Below are positions 1 to 10,452 of a DNA stretch of 64,000 nt, one piece after another. The translations under genes and the position numbers were made by a program. This stretch comes from Carpediemonas membranifera (lineage: Eukaryota > Fornicata). The DNA lies in assembly GCA_019828565.1 (NCBI GenBank), contig JAHDYR010000003.1, forward strand, positions 372,001 through 436,000, given 5' to 3'. Below the pieces are notes generated by a model. It made no database searches and was not told the origin of the DNA. It saw nothing but the letters and a program-made list of their open reading frames with translations. Position 1 is the stretch's first letter, and each line of letters starts with the position of its first letter.

Positions 1-103
1 AGGCCCTTCCCCCACCAGACCCCTAACGTAGTCAGTCTGGGTGAGCTGGGAAAAGACGGAAGACACTGAAGACACCGCCCTGACCTGACCGGCCGCGTTT
101 CTC

Positions 104-1601
104 TCACAGGTGACTGTAATGGGTATGTTGAAGAGTGTCAGATGCTCGTAGTCGGTCGCGCAACTCGTGTGGCAGTGGAACCTGTGTAAGAGTTGATTAT
201 GATAAGATGGGCAACACGGCTTGCTCTCTCCGTAAGATTCTTACGAGAGCAGGGCAGAGGTATACCGTGGTGTGACGGGGTACAAACCATGAGCAGTGGC
301 GGGAGCAGTGCTGCACATACCCGTTGAGGTCGAACCCGTGGTTCTGGTTGAGGCCCAGGCTCACTGTCCCGAGCTGCCTGGCCACGGCGGGGTAGTCCCT
401 GCCGTTGTAGTGGAAGTCGACGTTGCTGTAGAGGCCGCCGGAGACGGACTGGCCGCCCTGCCACCAGGCAGCGTGGGCGGCGTCGGCGGCAGCCTTCTCC
501 TGCTGGCGCTGGGCGATGGCGGCGTTCATGTGGTTCGTGATCGCCTGATCCATGAGCTGGCGCTTGTGGGCGTCCGGGATGTAATTGGAGATGCGGCGGA
601 CGTTGTAGGAAACGAGAACTGGATTGGCTTCGAAGGTCGCCTTGCGCTGGGCCCAGTTGGAGATCTCCGGGTTGCCGCCGAGGATGTCGCTGGTGCCAAG
701 GCGGCGGTAGTTGACGTAGGTCTGGTCGGGCTTCTTGCTGGACTCGCCGGCCTTGCCCGCGAGCTCGTTGTTGAGCTCCTGCATGAGCTTGTTGTTGTCC
801 ATGGCAGACCAGATGCACGAGCGGATCAGCGTCTGCTGCTCCATGAGGCCGCCAAAGTCAGCATGGACGATGGTGTGGGTTCCCCAGTACTGTGTGAGCA
901 TGGATGGTGGCTGTGACAAACCTGGATGAAGAGGTCATAAGTGCTATCGAGAGTTGAGCCAAGAGCATCAATGGCAGACTGGAAGTAGGGGTCGAGCTCG
1001 CCGCTGGTGGCTTCAAGAGAGTAGGAAACGACGCTGGCGTGGGATACGGCGAGAGTTACGAGGCCTAAGTAAAAAAAGATTGTCTCAAAAACGAACCGTT
1101 GAAGTACTTGTCGTAAATGGCCTTCATGTTGGTGCTGTGGGACATCATGCCGCCCACGATACTGGCGGAGTCGACTTGTGGGTTGGCCTGGTTCCACGAG
1201 AGCGATTGGTAGTAATTGTCGTAGTTCTGATAAGTCCAAGACTGGAACGACTCGGCGTTCTTGACAGTGAGGTGGGCCTGATTAGGCACGTACTGGCCGC
1301 TGTATACTTGGCTGGAGGCTGTCATGGCGAGGGCGGGGAGGCCCACGGCGCCCGTGGTGTAATCAAGCGCAATACCAACGCGGCCAGAGAGCAGAGCGTC
1401 GCCGTTAGATGAAAAGAGCTGTGAATGGTCGTCACCGCTGAACTTCTGCTGTACCTTGTGAAGGCAAACGGACTGCATGTTTCCAGCGTACTTCTCGCAA
1501 TAGCGGACAGCGGCGGCGGCGGCTGCCTTGTTAATCGCAGCCTCGTCTGCATTGACGAGAACCAGAACGCATATCAGCAGGAGCAGCACGATGATGCGCA
1601 T
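104..1601 (-). CDS. MACPF/perforin-like secreted protein, at least 3 exons
   Basis: Exon 1 (1601-1097) opens with a clear signal peptide, MRIIVLLLLICVLVLVNA. Removing a 32-nt intron at 1065-1096 (GTTCGT...CTTAG) and a second 32-nt intron at 890-921 (GTTTGT...CTCACACAG) gives one frame. It carries the MACPF signature: Tyr and Phe-Ile just before the second splice, then YWGTH and, eight residues on, a Gly-Gly pair (coding 889-845). Known MACPF proteins use this core to oligomerise and insert into membranes; secretion is supported here, pore formation is inferred. The 3' end is uncertain. The frame stops at 197, but a 63-nt intron candidate at 182-244 (GTAAGA...TTACACAG) would move the stop to 104. 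About 445 residues, normal for the family. Confidence 0.8.
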
Positions 1602-1919
1602 TGCTAAGCGTTGTCGAATGAGTGGTGGTCTTCTCAGTAAGTCATCTCAGAAATCACTTTGTACACTGCTGGTTACCCCCCGCGACGGCCGTATGCAGGG
1701 CCACTGGGGCGAGCTTCTGGGTGTCCAGCCGGCGATGGGGGGAGAGCCCGGCCATGGGTCACGATCAGGCCAGGAAAAGGGAAGAAGTCACGTGAAAACC
1801 TCACCCAGTGCTCCCGATTGCATGTGCTCATCCCCAATGGGAGTGCCGCATGACCGTAGGGAACACCCAACCCCACCAACCGACAAACTTAATGATGTTT
1901 AACCCGCATCCCGGCCACG
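1602..1919. other. intergenic, no gene seen
   Basis: This stretch lies between the MACPF gene start and the 3' end of the next minus-strand gene. Overlapping short frames occur on both strands, but none has a recognisable motif, signal peptide or splice pattern. It should hold the MACPF promoter. Confidence 0.4.
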
Positions 1920-2234
1920 TTACTGGTTCTGCGTCCGCTGGCCGCTATGCTTGCGATTGTACGCATTCTGGAACATCACGAACCCCCAGGTGAGTGAGAC
2001 GGACCAGTCAATGATGAAGATGAAGATTCCTATGATGGGTATGAAGAGTGACAGAATCAAGATCAGTTGTATTAGCCCTAGGAGGATGTTATCAGCGTCT
2101 GCTTTCACTATACCGCCGAGGAACGTCCCAAGACCGGGGATAATGTTCAGGACGAAGAAGACGAAGCTCCAGAACTCCGAATGGATGTCGGGTACCCGGC
2201 ATTGCATTACTGCGTCAATGAAGGACATTTGCAA
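1920..2234 (-). CDS. small multi-pass membrane protein, SPEC3/Stum-like
   Basis: A 104-residue protein with three hydrophobic stretches. The first ends in IIPGLGTFLGG, the second is LLGLIQLILILSLFIPIIG, and the third, IFIFIIDWSVSLTWGF, runs into a short basic tail. The PGLGT-x-hydrophobic pattern followed by two membrane spans recalls the SPEC3/Stum family (small membrane proteins linked to cilia and mechanosensation), but I am going on pattern memory only. The first Met is followed by others at residues 3 and 10, so the exact start is open. It stands alone, divergent from the zinc-finger gene downstream on the plus strand. The membrane-protein call is safe; the family name is tentative. Confidence 0.55.
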   Translation of the reverse strand: MQMSFIDAVMQCRVPDIHSEFWSFVFFVLNIIPGLGTFLGGIVKADADNILLGLIQLILILSLFIPIIGIFIFIIDWSVSLTWGFVMFQNAYNRKHSGQRTQNQ

Positions 2235-2656
2235 GATGATATCCGAAATTGAGGCAGTTAGGAGTTGCGAAGTACGTCATTCGCATGCAAAATGTGCGAA
2301 TACGTCGTCGTTCTCATTGCTTAGTCTTGTTCTTTACGTGAGTTACATTTGCTCACATAATAGCGAGAATGCGGTCGGCGAATAGCAGCTTGGAGCTTTA
2401 CATGCCACTTGATTGGCTTGGAAGTGCTTTTCAGAGCTGGCACCACCGAAGTGGAAAATGAGATCTGCAGAATCTAGATACCGACTCAAATTATCGATCA
2501 GCATTTCTTTTAGCACCTCATTAACCCTCGGACTCATCGGAATTATAGTTGATTCGTGCTATCCACGAAGATTTGATGCAGCGATTTCGTTGCAAGAAAA
2601 AAGATCAGAAGACGCACTCATCATCTTACGCAACAAAAACGAGGATACGTTGAATC
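2235..2656. promoter_or_regulatory. divergent intergenic region
   Basis: About 420 bp separate the start of the small membrane protein (minus) from the start of the zinc-finger gene (plus), so both promoters must lie here. No defined promoter motif could be picked out by eye. Confidence 0.3.
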
Positions 2657-3736
2657 ATGGAGACACATTCAGCTATCCCTCAATCCCCAAGCATGTCAGT
2701 TATCCCACATATCTCTTACGGCTCGTCTGTTGACTTTTTCTCCCACGATGAGCAGCCAGACACCATTTCCAGCTATTATAACGGGTTACAAGCGCAAACA
2801 TGCGACCAATACAGCGAATCAGCACTTTCTCCTGCCTCATTGCGGCGTATTTCCTCAACACTGTCCGCTTGTTCTTTCGAATCCGACGCAGACTCGGAAG
2901 CTGGCATGTTTGCCCTATCTACCCTCAGCATCACTGGCCCCGCACCACAGCCGGAGCCCCCATCACCCAGACCCGATCCTGACCTGACAGTACCCTCCCG
3001 GCGCTGGGGCGCCCCAGAAGCGAAAGAGAATGAGTCCACACCGCCTTTCACCCAACCTCTGCTGAAACCAGCCGAGCCTGTTCGATCAGCCCAGTCTAAG
3101 ACGGACTGGGGCTTTGTGGACGTCACCTCCCAACTCAGGATTGCCGGAGAAGTCACCGAGGAGTCAGTCAAGGCTGCAGTCAAGGAGGCGAAGAACCACA
3201 CGACCGAGGGCTGGGTGTCCCGTGGATCTATCAGGTCCTGGTGTACTCAATGCGGTGCCGAGCTGAAGGAGGGCCGGCATAAGATGCTAGTTCTCCGATA
3301 CCAATGCAGCCACGAAGTTTGCGACGGCAACTCGTGCACTCTTCAGGCCAAGCATCTCTTCTGTCCCAAGTCGGGGCGGGTCTACTACTCCACCCACGGC
3401 AGTCACGCCATGCGGCAGAGCTCGACCAAGCCCAGACGGGGGATCACGGTGCAGCTTAAGCGACTTATTGAGAGTCTTGCAGAGCAAGGCAAGTCTCCCA
3501 GCACGATCGCTTCAAGTCTTCAGTCGACGATGGGAGAGGAAAGCCCGACCCTGCGGCAGATCCAGAATTATGTCTTCAGGTTCAAGAAAAAAAGCGAGAA
3601 GCTTCGCAGCAAACCCAAGTTACCTATCAGTGGCCACCCCGCCATTATTCTACCCAGCCCGCCGCCAGGGTGTGTGTCTATCGCCGGGGTCGACGGGCCG
3701 CAGACCTCGCTCGGTCACGTCTCAGGCAGAGGATGA
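2657..3736 (+). CDS. WRKY/GCM1-type zinc-finger DNA-binding protein
   Basis: A 359-residue protein. The first ~150 residues are low-complexity, Ser/Pro-rich and probably disordered. Residues ~195-255 carry a zinc-finger pattern: CTQCG, later CSHEVCDGNSC, then FCPKSGRVYYSTHGSH, a C...C...H-x-H arrangement as in WRKY/GCM1/FLYWCH fingers and the N-terminus of MULE transposases. After it comes a helical stretch (LIESLAEQGKSPSTIASSL, then PTLRQIQNYV) of the kind that often follows the finger in MULE-derived proteins. There is no DDE transposase core, so this looks like a transcription factor, perhaps domesticated from a transposase. Single exon. The DNA-binding role is inferred from the family. 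Confidence 0.6.
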   Translation: METHSAIPQSPSMSVIPHISYGSSVDFFSHDEQPDTISSYYNGLQAQTCDQYSESALSPASLRRISSTLSACSFESDADSEAGMFALSTLSITGPAPQPEPPSPRPDPDLTVPSRRWGAPEAKENESTPPFTQPLLKPAEPVRSAQSKTDWGFVDVTSQLRIAGEVTEESVKAAVKEAKNHTTEGWVSRGSIRSWCTQCGAELKEGRHKMLVLRYQCSHEVCDGNSCTLQAKHLFCPKSGRVYYSTHGSHAMRQSSTKPRRGITVQLKRLIESLAEQGKSPSTIASSLQSTMGEESPTLRQIQNYVFRFKKKSEKLRSKPKLPISGHPAIILPSPPPGCVSIAGVDGPQTSLGHVSGRG

Positions 3737-3816
3737 CCAGCAGTAAAGTATTTTTACCAATGCTGTCTCGCCATAAGTGAATATGTACATTTATAACAAG
3801 ACCATGATGCAGTCTC

Positions 3817-6651
3817 TCATCGCCTGCCCCTCCGCCTGCAATCGGCGATGGGGAATGTCATGCGAATCACTGATCCCACCCTCTCCGTAGACTTCGCCGT
3901 AATGACACCTCCATGGTGCTGAACTATTCCCTGAACAGCAGCCATCCCTAGCCCGCGGCCAAACTCACCCTTCGTGGAGAACAGAGGGTCAAACATACGA
4001 GAGATAGTCTCCTCAGACATTCCACAGCCAGTGTCTGCCACTGAAAGATACAGACGGCGGTCGGCCACTGGACAGAAGCCGCACGACACTGTGATGAAGC
4101 CCGCGTTGGGTTCAATGGCCTCCACAGCGTTAGTAAGAATTGTAACGATCACCTGCTGTAACTGGGTTGGGTCTCCCTTAATGCTGGGCAGCGTGCTTGC
4201 CCGTGACAGCTTCCAATACACAGTGACGTTGGGGGGCAGACTCGCATGAACGAAATCTGCCATGCCCAGGGCCAGGGTGGTCAGGTTGACATCTGTCACG
4301 CTCATCTGACCCTGGCCAGAATAAGCTAGGAGCTTGCCAGTGATGGTGCCAGCTTTCATGCAAGACGATATGATCGAGCTGACTAACGAGTGAAGTCGCG
4401 CGTCAGAGATTGGGTCGAGATCATCAAGAATCATGTCAGCGTCGCCCAGGATGACTGCGAGGATATTGTTCAAATCATGGGAGACGCCGCCTGCCAGCAC
4501 GCCAAGGCTCTCGAGTCTCTGTGAGCGGTAGAGTTGAGCCTGGGCGTCCGACTTCTGCTGCTGGGCGATCACCATATCTGATACATCCACGACAACTCCG
4601 ACCAAGAGCCGGAGATCATCATTCGTTGTGACATGGACTGTTCTATTGATCACGTGGCGCTCGGTGCCGTCGTCAAAGTTCATTCTGTACTGTCTATTCA
4701 TACGAGGGATGCCACTGACTGCTGTAAACCGCTCCTTGGCGGATTCCCTGTCGGATGGGTGAACCTGCTCCCACCACTCGTCAGAGCCGCGGGCATAGTA
4801 TGTCTCGCGTGTCCGACTGGTCCATTCTTCGTATCTCTTGTTGATATACAGAATCTTGTACTTGCTAGATCCTTCGGTAGAGACAATAAGATAAAAGAGC
4901 GAATCTACAGTGTTGCTGATGAGATCAAACCGCTGGATAGCCTCTAGTAACTGCTTCTCCGTCCGTACAATAGATGTCCGGTCAACCCACAAGCCCACAA
5001 AGTGCCTGATGGAACCCCGAAGGCTGAGGGCAGGCCAATTGGTACATAGGACATGCTTGAACTCACCATCGACTTCGATGTCGGTGTAGATGGCCAGCCT
5101 GGCATGCCTTGGGTCAACCTTGCATGCTTGTTTGTACTCTCGAATCGCTTCAATGAATCGCTCACGATCTTTTGGAACGATCTGTTCAATCCAGAGATCC
5201 GGATAACTGCAAAGTAACTCTGGGGCAATACCAAGCACTGATGACGATGAATCTGATACAAATGTGAGCGGGAGAAAGAGATGGTCATGGCCTGGGGCGA
5301 CTGGGGGATCGGGCACGGCCAGATAAAAAACATCACCCACAGCACGTGAGAGCTGTTCGAATATTGGTCTCGTTTGGGCCTTATCCGCCGCTAGTAAATG
5401 CTTGGCAGTCGTATCTGCCGCCATGATGATGGCTGTGACCGGCCTCCCGCTATCGTCTCGCACCAGGCCTGACCTGGTCCGCATATGAACAATATTACCC
5501 GTGCACTGATTGATAAATCGATGGCTGATGTTGAACGGACCCTTGCCCAGTAGGAATAATCTAAGTCGGTTCATGAACCAGTCAGCCTCATCAGGCACTA
5601 GGAGAGGCCTGAGTGAGTGGGGGTCGAAGGAGCCGTCGAAGAAGGAGACCGGCGTGCCCGTAACAGTCTCCCAATACTGCGAGGCAACGACAGATTCGCA
5701 TCGCCCAGTGCGAGCAAATCCACGAATATCTACGATCAACACGACCGCCGAGACGTATCTTCTGATCATATCAAATATCATATCCTCTTTGGCGAAGACG
5801 CGCTCCATTTCCACTCGACGTGTGATGTTCTCCATGGTTCCGAAGGTCCAAGTCGACCCTGCACGTGACCCAGGCTTTGGAGGGAGCTTCACTGCACGTG
5901 ATCTGATCCAAGTCTCCTTACCTGAGTGTATCCCGACCGCTCTATATACAATGTCAACAGACTCTGTCAAACCAGTGATAAATGAAACCCAGGTGTTCTG
6001 CACAGTTTCTCGCATTGAAGAGTCGACCCCTTGAAGCCAGACCAGCGCCGTTCCATTACATATATCGGTGGCAGGAACCTCGAACCACTCTTCCACGTGG
6101 TGACTTACGTGAATGATCCTGCATCCGTTGGTGTATCGCCGGTCAATACAAGCAAACCAGAAGGCGGCCTCAGCAAACTTGTCCATCATCCTAAATATCG
6201 CCGTTGTGCGTGTCTCCCGCCTCCATTCTTCGGACGGGGCCGTGCTTTCCACCGCACCGGCCATGGCGACCTTCACCAGTCTGCCCGACTCGAACTGGCC
6301 CTGGACGGTCCAGTTGATGCTGTAGCAGCGCTTACCGCTCACTAGATGGTCAGTGAACGATGCTCGTGGGCACAAGGCACTTGGGAGTGCGACGGCCTTG
6401 CGGAACAAAGTCCTTGGCCTGTGCTGGATGGATGGAACGTTGTAGATGAGCTGGAAGGCATTGTTAGACCGCATAACCTTGTATTTGGCTGATATTATCA
6501 CGAAAAGAGCGTTGGATTGTCGCAGGGAGGCCTCAAGGCATTCATTTTCAATAGCGACGGACCTACACTGGGTTCTAAGCGCCTTAATCTCTCGTTCGCG
6601 GCTAATTAGCCTCTCCATAAGCGCCATACGTTCGGTTCTGGCCTCCATCAC
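3817..6651 (-). CDS. PAS-domain sensor histidine kinase
   Basis: A 944-residue single-exon gene. The N-terminus is a charged coiled coil (residues ~1-50, heptad Leu/Met). Several PAS-like sensor modules fill ~170-680. The DHp box has VLAGGVSHDLNNIL, placing the phospho-acceptor His at about residue 725. The ATPase domain has all boxes: TNAVEAIE (N), DTGCGM (G1), FDPLFSTKG (F) and GRGLGMAAV (G2), ending near the C-terminus. There is no receiver domain and no membrane span, so it should be a soluble kinase that passes phosphate to a separate response regulator. This catalytic type is bacterial in origin, and horizontal acquisition is plausible. A paralogue lacking the His lies at 26298-28070. 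Confidence 0.88.
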   Translation of the reverse strand: MMEARTERMALMERLISREREIKALRTQCRSVAIENECLEASLRQSNALFVIISAKYKVMRSNNAFQLIYNVPSIQHRPRTLFRKAVALPSALCPRASFTDHLVSGKRCYSINWTVQGQFESGRLVKVAMAGAVESTAPSEEWRRETRTTAIFRMMDKFAEAAFWFACIDRRYTNGCRIIHVSHHVEEWFEVPATDICNGTALVWLQGVDSSMRETVQNTWVSFITGLTESVDIVYRAVGIHSGKETWIRSRAVKLPPKPGSRAGSTWTFGTMENITRRVEMERVFAKEDMIFDMIRRYVSAVVLIVDIRGFARTGRCESVVASQYWETVTGTPVSFFDGSFDPHSLRPLLVPDEADWFMNRLRLFLLGKGPFNISHRFINQCTGNIVHMRTRSGLVRDDSGRPVTAIIMAADTTAKHLLAADKAQTRPIFEQLSRAVGDVFYLAVPDPPVAPGHDHLFLPLTFVSDSSSSVLGIAPELLCSYPDLWIEQIVPKDRERFIEAIREYKQACKVDPRHARLAIYTDIEVDGEFKHVLCTNWPALSLRGSIRHFVGLWVDRTSIVRTEKQLLEAIQRFDLISNTVDSLFYLIVSTEGSSKYKILYINKRYEEWTSRTRETYYARGSDEWWEQVHPSDRESAKERFTAVSGIPRMNRQYRMNFDDGTERHVINRTVHVTTNDDLRLLVGVVVDVSDMVIAQQQKSDAQAQLYRSQRLESLGVLAGGVSHDLNNILAVILGDADMILDDLDPISDARLHSLVSSIISSCMKAGTITGKLLAYSGQGQMSVTDVNLTTLALGMADFVHASLPPNVTVYWKLSRASTLPSIKGDPTQLQQVIVTILTNAVEAIEPNAGFITVSCGFCPVADRRLYLSVADTGCGMSEETISRMFDPLFSTKGEFGRGLGMAAVQGIVQHHGGVITAKSTERVGSVIRMTFPIADCRRRGRR

Positions 6652-7040
6652 AGGTCTTTCCCGGTATTACCATGTCATTCTTGTTTGACCTCTGTGATCT
6701 GGCACCATAACAGTGTACATGGGAAGTAAACGGTGTCTGCATTGTACATGTATGATCTTGTGTCGGCAAGAGACTCTCTTTTGGATTGTCTTCACGTTTC
6801 GACCGGTATCGACTGAAGACTGGTCAGGGTTGAGCAAGAAGGACTTCTCAGCAACCACTGGCCATCGGTCGATGCTGCCATATGACTGATTGTCATACAT
6901 TTCAGTAGATACCGTCAAACTTTAACGCTCAAGGTCGGCCACTTTCCGATACCGCTACCATAGGCCTCGCCCCAATTTTTCAGGGCACTATACTTGGGGC
7001 ACTATAGAGGTACTTCTCTCATGTCATTGCACACTACTGC
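6652..7040. other. intergenic, nothing recognised
   Basis: About 390 bp between the histidine kinase start and the 3' end of the next minus-strand gene. No open frame with family features. It should include the kinase promoter. Confidence 0.3.
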
Positions 7041-7601
7041 CTACTCCTGGCTGTCCCCCTCGATCTGGACCATCTCCTCCTCCCCCACTGGGCCGTCAGA
7101 CTGACCCGGCGTGGTTTCATCGACGAGGTCATAGCTGACAATAATATCTGCCGGCTTCATCACAGAGTTCGCTGATTGGTACGTCGTTACATCCCCATCT
7201 GAGGAGACAACGGTCTTGTCATCAAACCGATTTGAAGGAAGGGCACTCGGTGTATCAGCGGAAGAAGAATGAGAGTGGGCAGTCTTTTGGATCTTCTTCC
7301 GCTTCGTATCAGCGTCTATGCGGCGAACGTAGTAGCGAACGACGAGGAGGATCGTTCGAACACAGGAAAGGATGGCCAAGACAGCGAATATGCAGAGGAA
7401 GATCGCGATTAGAAGCGTAGCTACAGTGTTTTCCTTGTTGTAGCAGTAGGATTGGATAATGCTCTCCGAATGGTGGCACAAGTCGAAAGTCTTGCCGCAT
7501 TCAGTGGCCGTGCAAGTTCTGCACGATTTGACGTAAAATTCTGTAAACCTTGAGTCAGTGCACTCAGTGTATATGCAGCAGTTGCATGAACACAGCGGCA
7601 T
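7041..7601 (-). CDS. Cys-rich single-pass membrane protein, unknown
   Basis: A 186-residue protein I do not recognise. The first ~55 residues hold about a dozen cysteines, many in close pairs (CSCNCC, CRTC, CHH), suggesting a disulphide-bonded or metal-binding ectodomain although no signal peptide precedes it. One strong membrane span follows (TVATLLIAIFLCIFAVLAIL, residues ~59-78, extending to ~88), then a basic stretch and a Ser/Thr- and acid-rich tail of about 90 residues, likely cytoplasmic. Position and composition look like a small surface receptor, but no ligand or partner can be named. Confidence 0.6.
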   Translation of the reverse strand: MPLCSCNCCIYTECTDSRFTEFYVKSCRTCTATECGKTFDLCHHSESIIQSYCYNKENTVATLLIAIFLCIFAVLAILSCVRTILLVVRYYVRRIDADTKRKKIQKTAHSHSSSADTPSALPSNRFDDKTVVSSDGDVTTYQSANSVMKPADIIVSYDLVDETTPGQSDGPVGEEEMVQIEGDSQE

Positions 7602-8529
7602 TGGCGTTTTCAGCCGTTGTCTCGCACGCAGTTTAGCCCAAGCTCAGACGACCTTATCATTTCGGCGATAGCAAGTCAACTGTCTTCGAGAGTATGTGCA
7701 GTGTGATTGATTGTGTTCGCATCAGGCTGACCAAAACCTTCTTCGCATGTCATTTTTGTTGTTGTTTTCATTTGGCAGTGTGCAAACCATCACTGTAGAA
7801 GTCGCTGAACGTCTCGTTGTGGTTTAGCGCACAACAACTGGCCACTAATACGATGCAGAACCTACAACACGCAATATATGACCGTGACTGTACGTTGACC
7901 ATCGTTGACTCCGAACAATGTCGACGAATGACAATTGTCAGCTTCCAATAACAGAACATAAGATTGTTGAGGATACAAAGTTGCCACCTTACAAGCATGC
8001 GGCACAGATACATCCAGAAATACATCGAACACATTGGTAAGGCGGATGTAGTTCTCATTCTATATGAAAACGGCTAGCACTCATGATATCGCTGGTATAC
8101 TTCAATTGAAGAGGCGAACGATCCGCTTCCTCCTTCGATTCGCCCAAGACAACGCTAATCCTGGCGATTTGATCAGCAGTGTGTATGCTGCTCGGCCCCG
8201 AGGTTCCCGCGTCATCGGCATGGCCACGATAGGAAGTTATAAGAACCAGTTAGTCTCGACTGACCGTGATTCTATCACACAATGCTCAGATCACAGCCAG
8301 CATCATGTCTCATTTGAGGAGGCTGAGTATACCCCACCGCCTGCTAGAGGAGGTGAAAGGGACTGTCACTGTGGTAAGGCTCGAGTCAGGCCATGGAGGG
8401 TTGACCTGCACATCAGACACTTTATTGGTAGGATCTGGGATTTCATCCTCGATTAGTGTCTAGAGCAACTAGATGCAGCAATCTCACTCTATTTCATAGT
8501 AAAGTTGCCAAAGACAATTCAGAAGAGTT
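7602..8529. other. long intergenic region, no supportable gene
   Basis: Over 900 bp. The longest frame (plus strand, 8064-8456) has no domain, biased composition and no splice-linked partner; a minus-strand frame at 7768-8058 is likewise featureless. I see no RNA gene or repeat. A poorly conserved multi-exon gene cannot be excluded. Confidence 0.3.
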
Positions 8530-10452
8530 TTATACCAACCCAATGTCATGTCGAATCTGCTGCAGCAGCGCCAATCCAGGACTGGGCTGGGGCAGCTGGT
8601 CTCCAATCACAATCGTGTCAAAGAAGTTGGGTGCTGTCGGTGTGAGCAGCACGTGCTCGGACGGGTCGGCCAGCTCCTCATCGCCCAGGCCGGTCCCATC
8701 CTCGTCCACCTCCACGTCGTCCAGGTCAGTGTCATCGTCCTGAGTGCCGTGAGTCACATCATCATCGTCATCGACGAGCTCATCATCACCGGATCCATCA
8801 AAGAGGGCCGTGTCGACGTCATCCACGGCCCCCAGTCGCACAGTGGGGTTGGGGAGAGGACCGGCGACTTGTGACACCGAGACATGCTGCTCCATGGCCT
8901 CAAGCTCGGAGCCGGTCTCTGATCCTTCAAGCTCGGGCGGACTCTCAACATCGTCAATATCTGAATCTGAATCTTCAGATATGGAGGCGATACTGTGATT
9001 TTCTGGGATACTGAGCTGTATCGACCCGCCTTGTACAGTGCTGGCATCTCTATCGATCATGGGAGCAGATGGCTCAACGGCTACGGATGAAAGCTCCTCC
9101 TCCTCAGATTCTGGAGAAGTCGAGTTCAAATCTTCAGATCTCTGCTCAATCTCCTCAATATCTTCAAATTCAATCGACGAACCCTCAGACTGCTCCTGGT
9201 CAGCAAACACGGTCGAGGGTGCAAGCTGGTCCCACGAGTCCAAGTTCAGCGGCTTGGCTGCAGCGATAGCTCGGGCTGTCGTCGTAGTTGCCTTGGCTGG
9301 AGTTGCCAGTGCGGCCGATATGATTGATGAACGGGCGGCGGCATAGGGCGTGGCAGGCATGCGGCGGGTGATCGTCTTGAGCAGGTCGGGCAGGAGGGGG
9401 TGCGTCCTATCCTGCGGTGTGCCAAGTTCTGGTGTGGCCATGGTGTCAGGCTGCTGCTTCTGAGTCCTGAGTAGTTTGATCACAGATCGAAGGGTAGCCT
9501 CGGTCTCTGCGACGGTCTTACTGTCTATCGTCGCGACCGGTGGTTTCTTCTCCCCTGCCTGAACGATTCCCTTGAAATCAGCGCCCCGGGACCTCTGCTC
9601 CCCGACTAGTGCGAGGACCTCTTTCAGTCGAGTGGGGACATCAACGTCCACCACTGGGACTGGAGTTGGGGGCGGGGCGACCCTTTCCATCGCCCTAACC
9701 ACGTCCCTGAACGCCTTGACTCTCGGGGGGAGCTGTGGGACCGTGGGCGGGGCTGGGCACTGCGCAGTGAGGACTTTGACCTTACCCTGCTCCATGGCAG
9801 CCTGGCGGGAGAGGATGGCGACTATCTCCTTGTTCCGCTGTGCGATATGTGCGGCGATGACGTGGCGGCGCTGTGTGTCGTCGGCTAGGGTGACCTTGGG
9901 CGGGCGGGCCTTGCTGACGGTGCGGAGGACGAAGGTCGAGAGCCGCAGGAGAAGAATGAGGCCGTCAGAACCAGCCAGAGGTTCGTGTCGCTTGATTTGA
10001 CCGAGCTTGGCTTGGGAAGCAAGCTCTGTGAGGAAGCTATGGACATGGCGGCGGAGAGTGGTCAGTGCATGATGCGAAGAAGGAGAGGCAAAGTGTTCGG
10101 AGAAGATAGTGATAGCACGCTTCGATTCAAGCTTGTACATGAGGAAATAGAGCACTTGGAGGCGTTCCTTGTCTGATCCTTCGAAAACGACCTTTTGCGT
10201 AATGATGACGTGCCGGTAGCGCTCAACGAAGCCAGAAACGTCCAAAAGTTGCAGATTGGCATATGTTAATGTTCCGATAGATGGCATTGCTGGCAAGTAC
10301 GCGATTTCTCGGTAGTTTTGCCAGAAAAGACCACACCTGGTTCCAAGTTGGGGTCCACCGCGGCAGGACCTTCTTCCAGCCACAGTCCCCGTGTAGTATA
10401 ATTTCACAGGCCCAACTTCCACCTTGCGCTTCGTCTCTTTGCTTTGGGGCAA
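8530..10452 (-). CDS. possible HAUS6-like (augmin subunit) protein
   Basis: A 640-residue protein. The N-terminal third is helical, with a pattern resembling the HAUS6 N-terminal domain: an Asp-Val-Ser-Gly-Phe start, then KERLQVLYFLMYKLESKR, a short spacer, a helix with FLTELASQAKLGQI, and a Gly-Ser-Asp/Leu-rich helix (GLILLLRLSTFVLR). The likeliest start is Met 56 (position 10287), since the upstream residues are atypical. The middle is Pro-rich; the C-terminal third is strongly acidic, Ser/Asp/Glu-rich and probably disordered. Augmin recruits gamma-tubulin to existing microtubules in the spindle; if correct, this acts there. The match is by eye and modest, so an unrelated coiled-coil protein remains possible. 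Confidence 0.42.
   Translation of the reverse strand: MPQSKETKRKVEVGPVKLYYTGTVAGRRSCRGGPQLGTRCGLFWQNYREIAYLPAMPSIGTLTYANLQLLDVSGFVERYRHVIITQKVVFEGSDKERLQVLYFLMYKLESKRAITIFSEHFASPSSHHALTTLRRHVHSFLTELASQAKLGQIKRHEPLAGSDGLILLLRLSTFVLRTVSKARPPKVTLADDTQRRHVIAAHIAQRNKEIVAILSRQAAMEQGKVKVLTAQCPAPPTVPQLPPRVKAFRDVVRAMERVAPPPTPVPVVDVDVPTRLKEVLALVGEQRSRGADFKGIVQAGEKKPPVATIDSKTVAETEATLRSVIKLLRTQKQQPDTMATPELGTPQDRTHPLLPDLLKTITRRMPATPYAAARSSIISAALATPAKATTTTARAIAAAKPLNLDSWDQLAPSTVFADQEQSEGSSIEFEDIEEIEQRSEDLNSTSPESEEEELSSVAVEPSAPMIDRDASTVQGGSIQLSIPENHSIASISEDSDSDIDDVESPPELEGSETGSELEAMEQHVSVSQVAGPLPNPTVRLGAVDDVDTALFDGSGDDELVDDDDDVTHGTQDDDTDLDDVEVDEDGTGLGDEELADPSEHVLLTPTAPNFFDTIVIGDQLPQPSPGLALLQQIRHDIGLV

Noticed and set aside
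296-916. 206-codon plus-strand open frame at the window start
   Set aside because: Antisense to the MACPF exon, Val/Gly/Ala-rich with no domain; the MACPF signature on the other strand explains the sequence.
8064-8456. 130-codon plus-strand frame
   Set aside because: No domain, no upstream or downstream splice partner, and composition unlike neighbouring genes.
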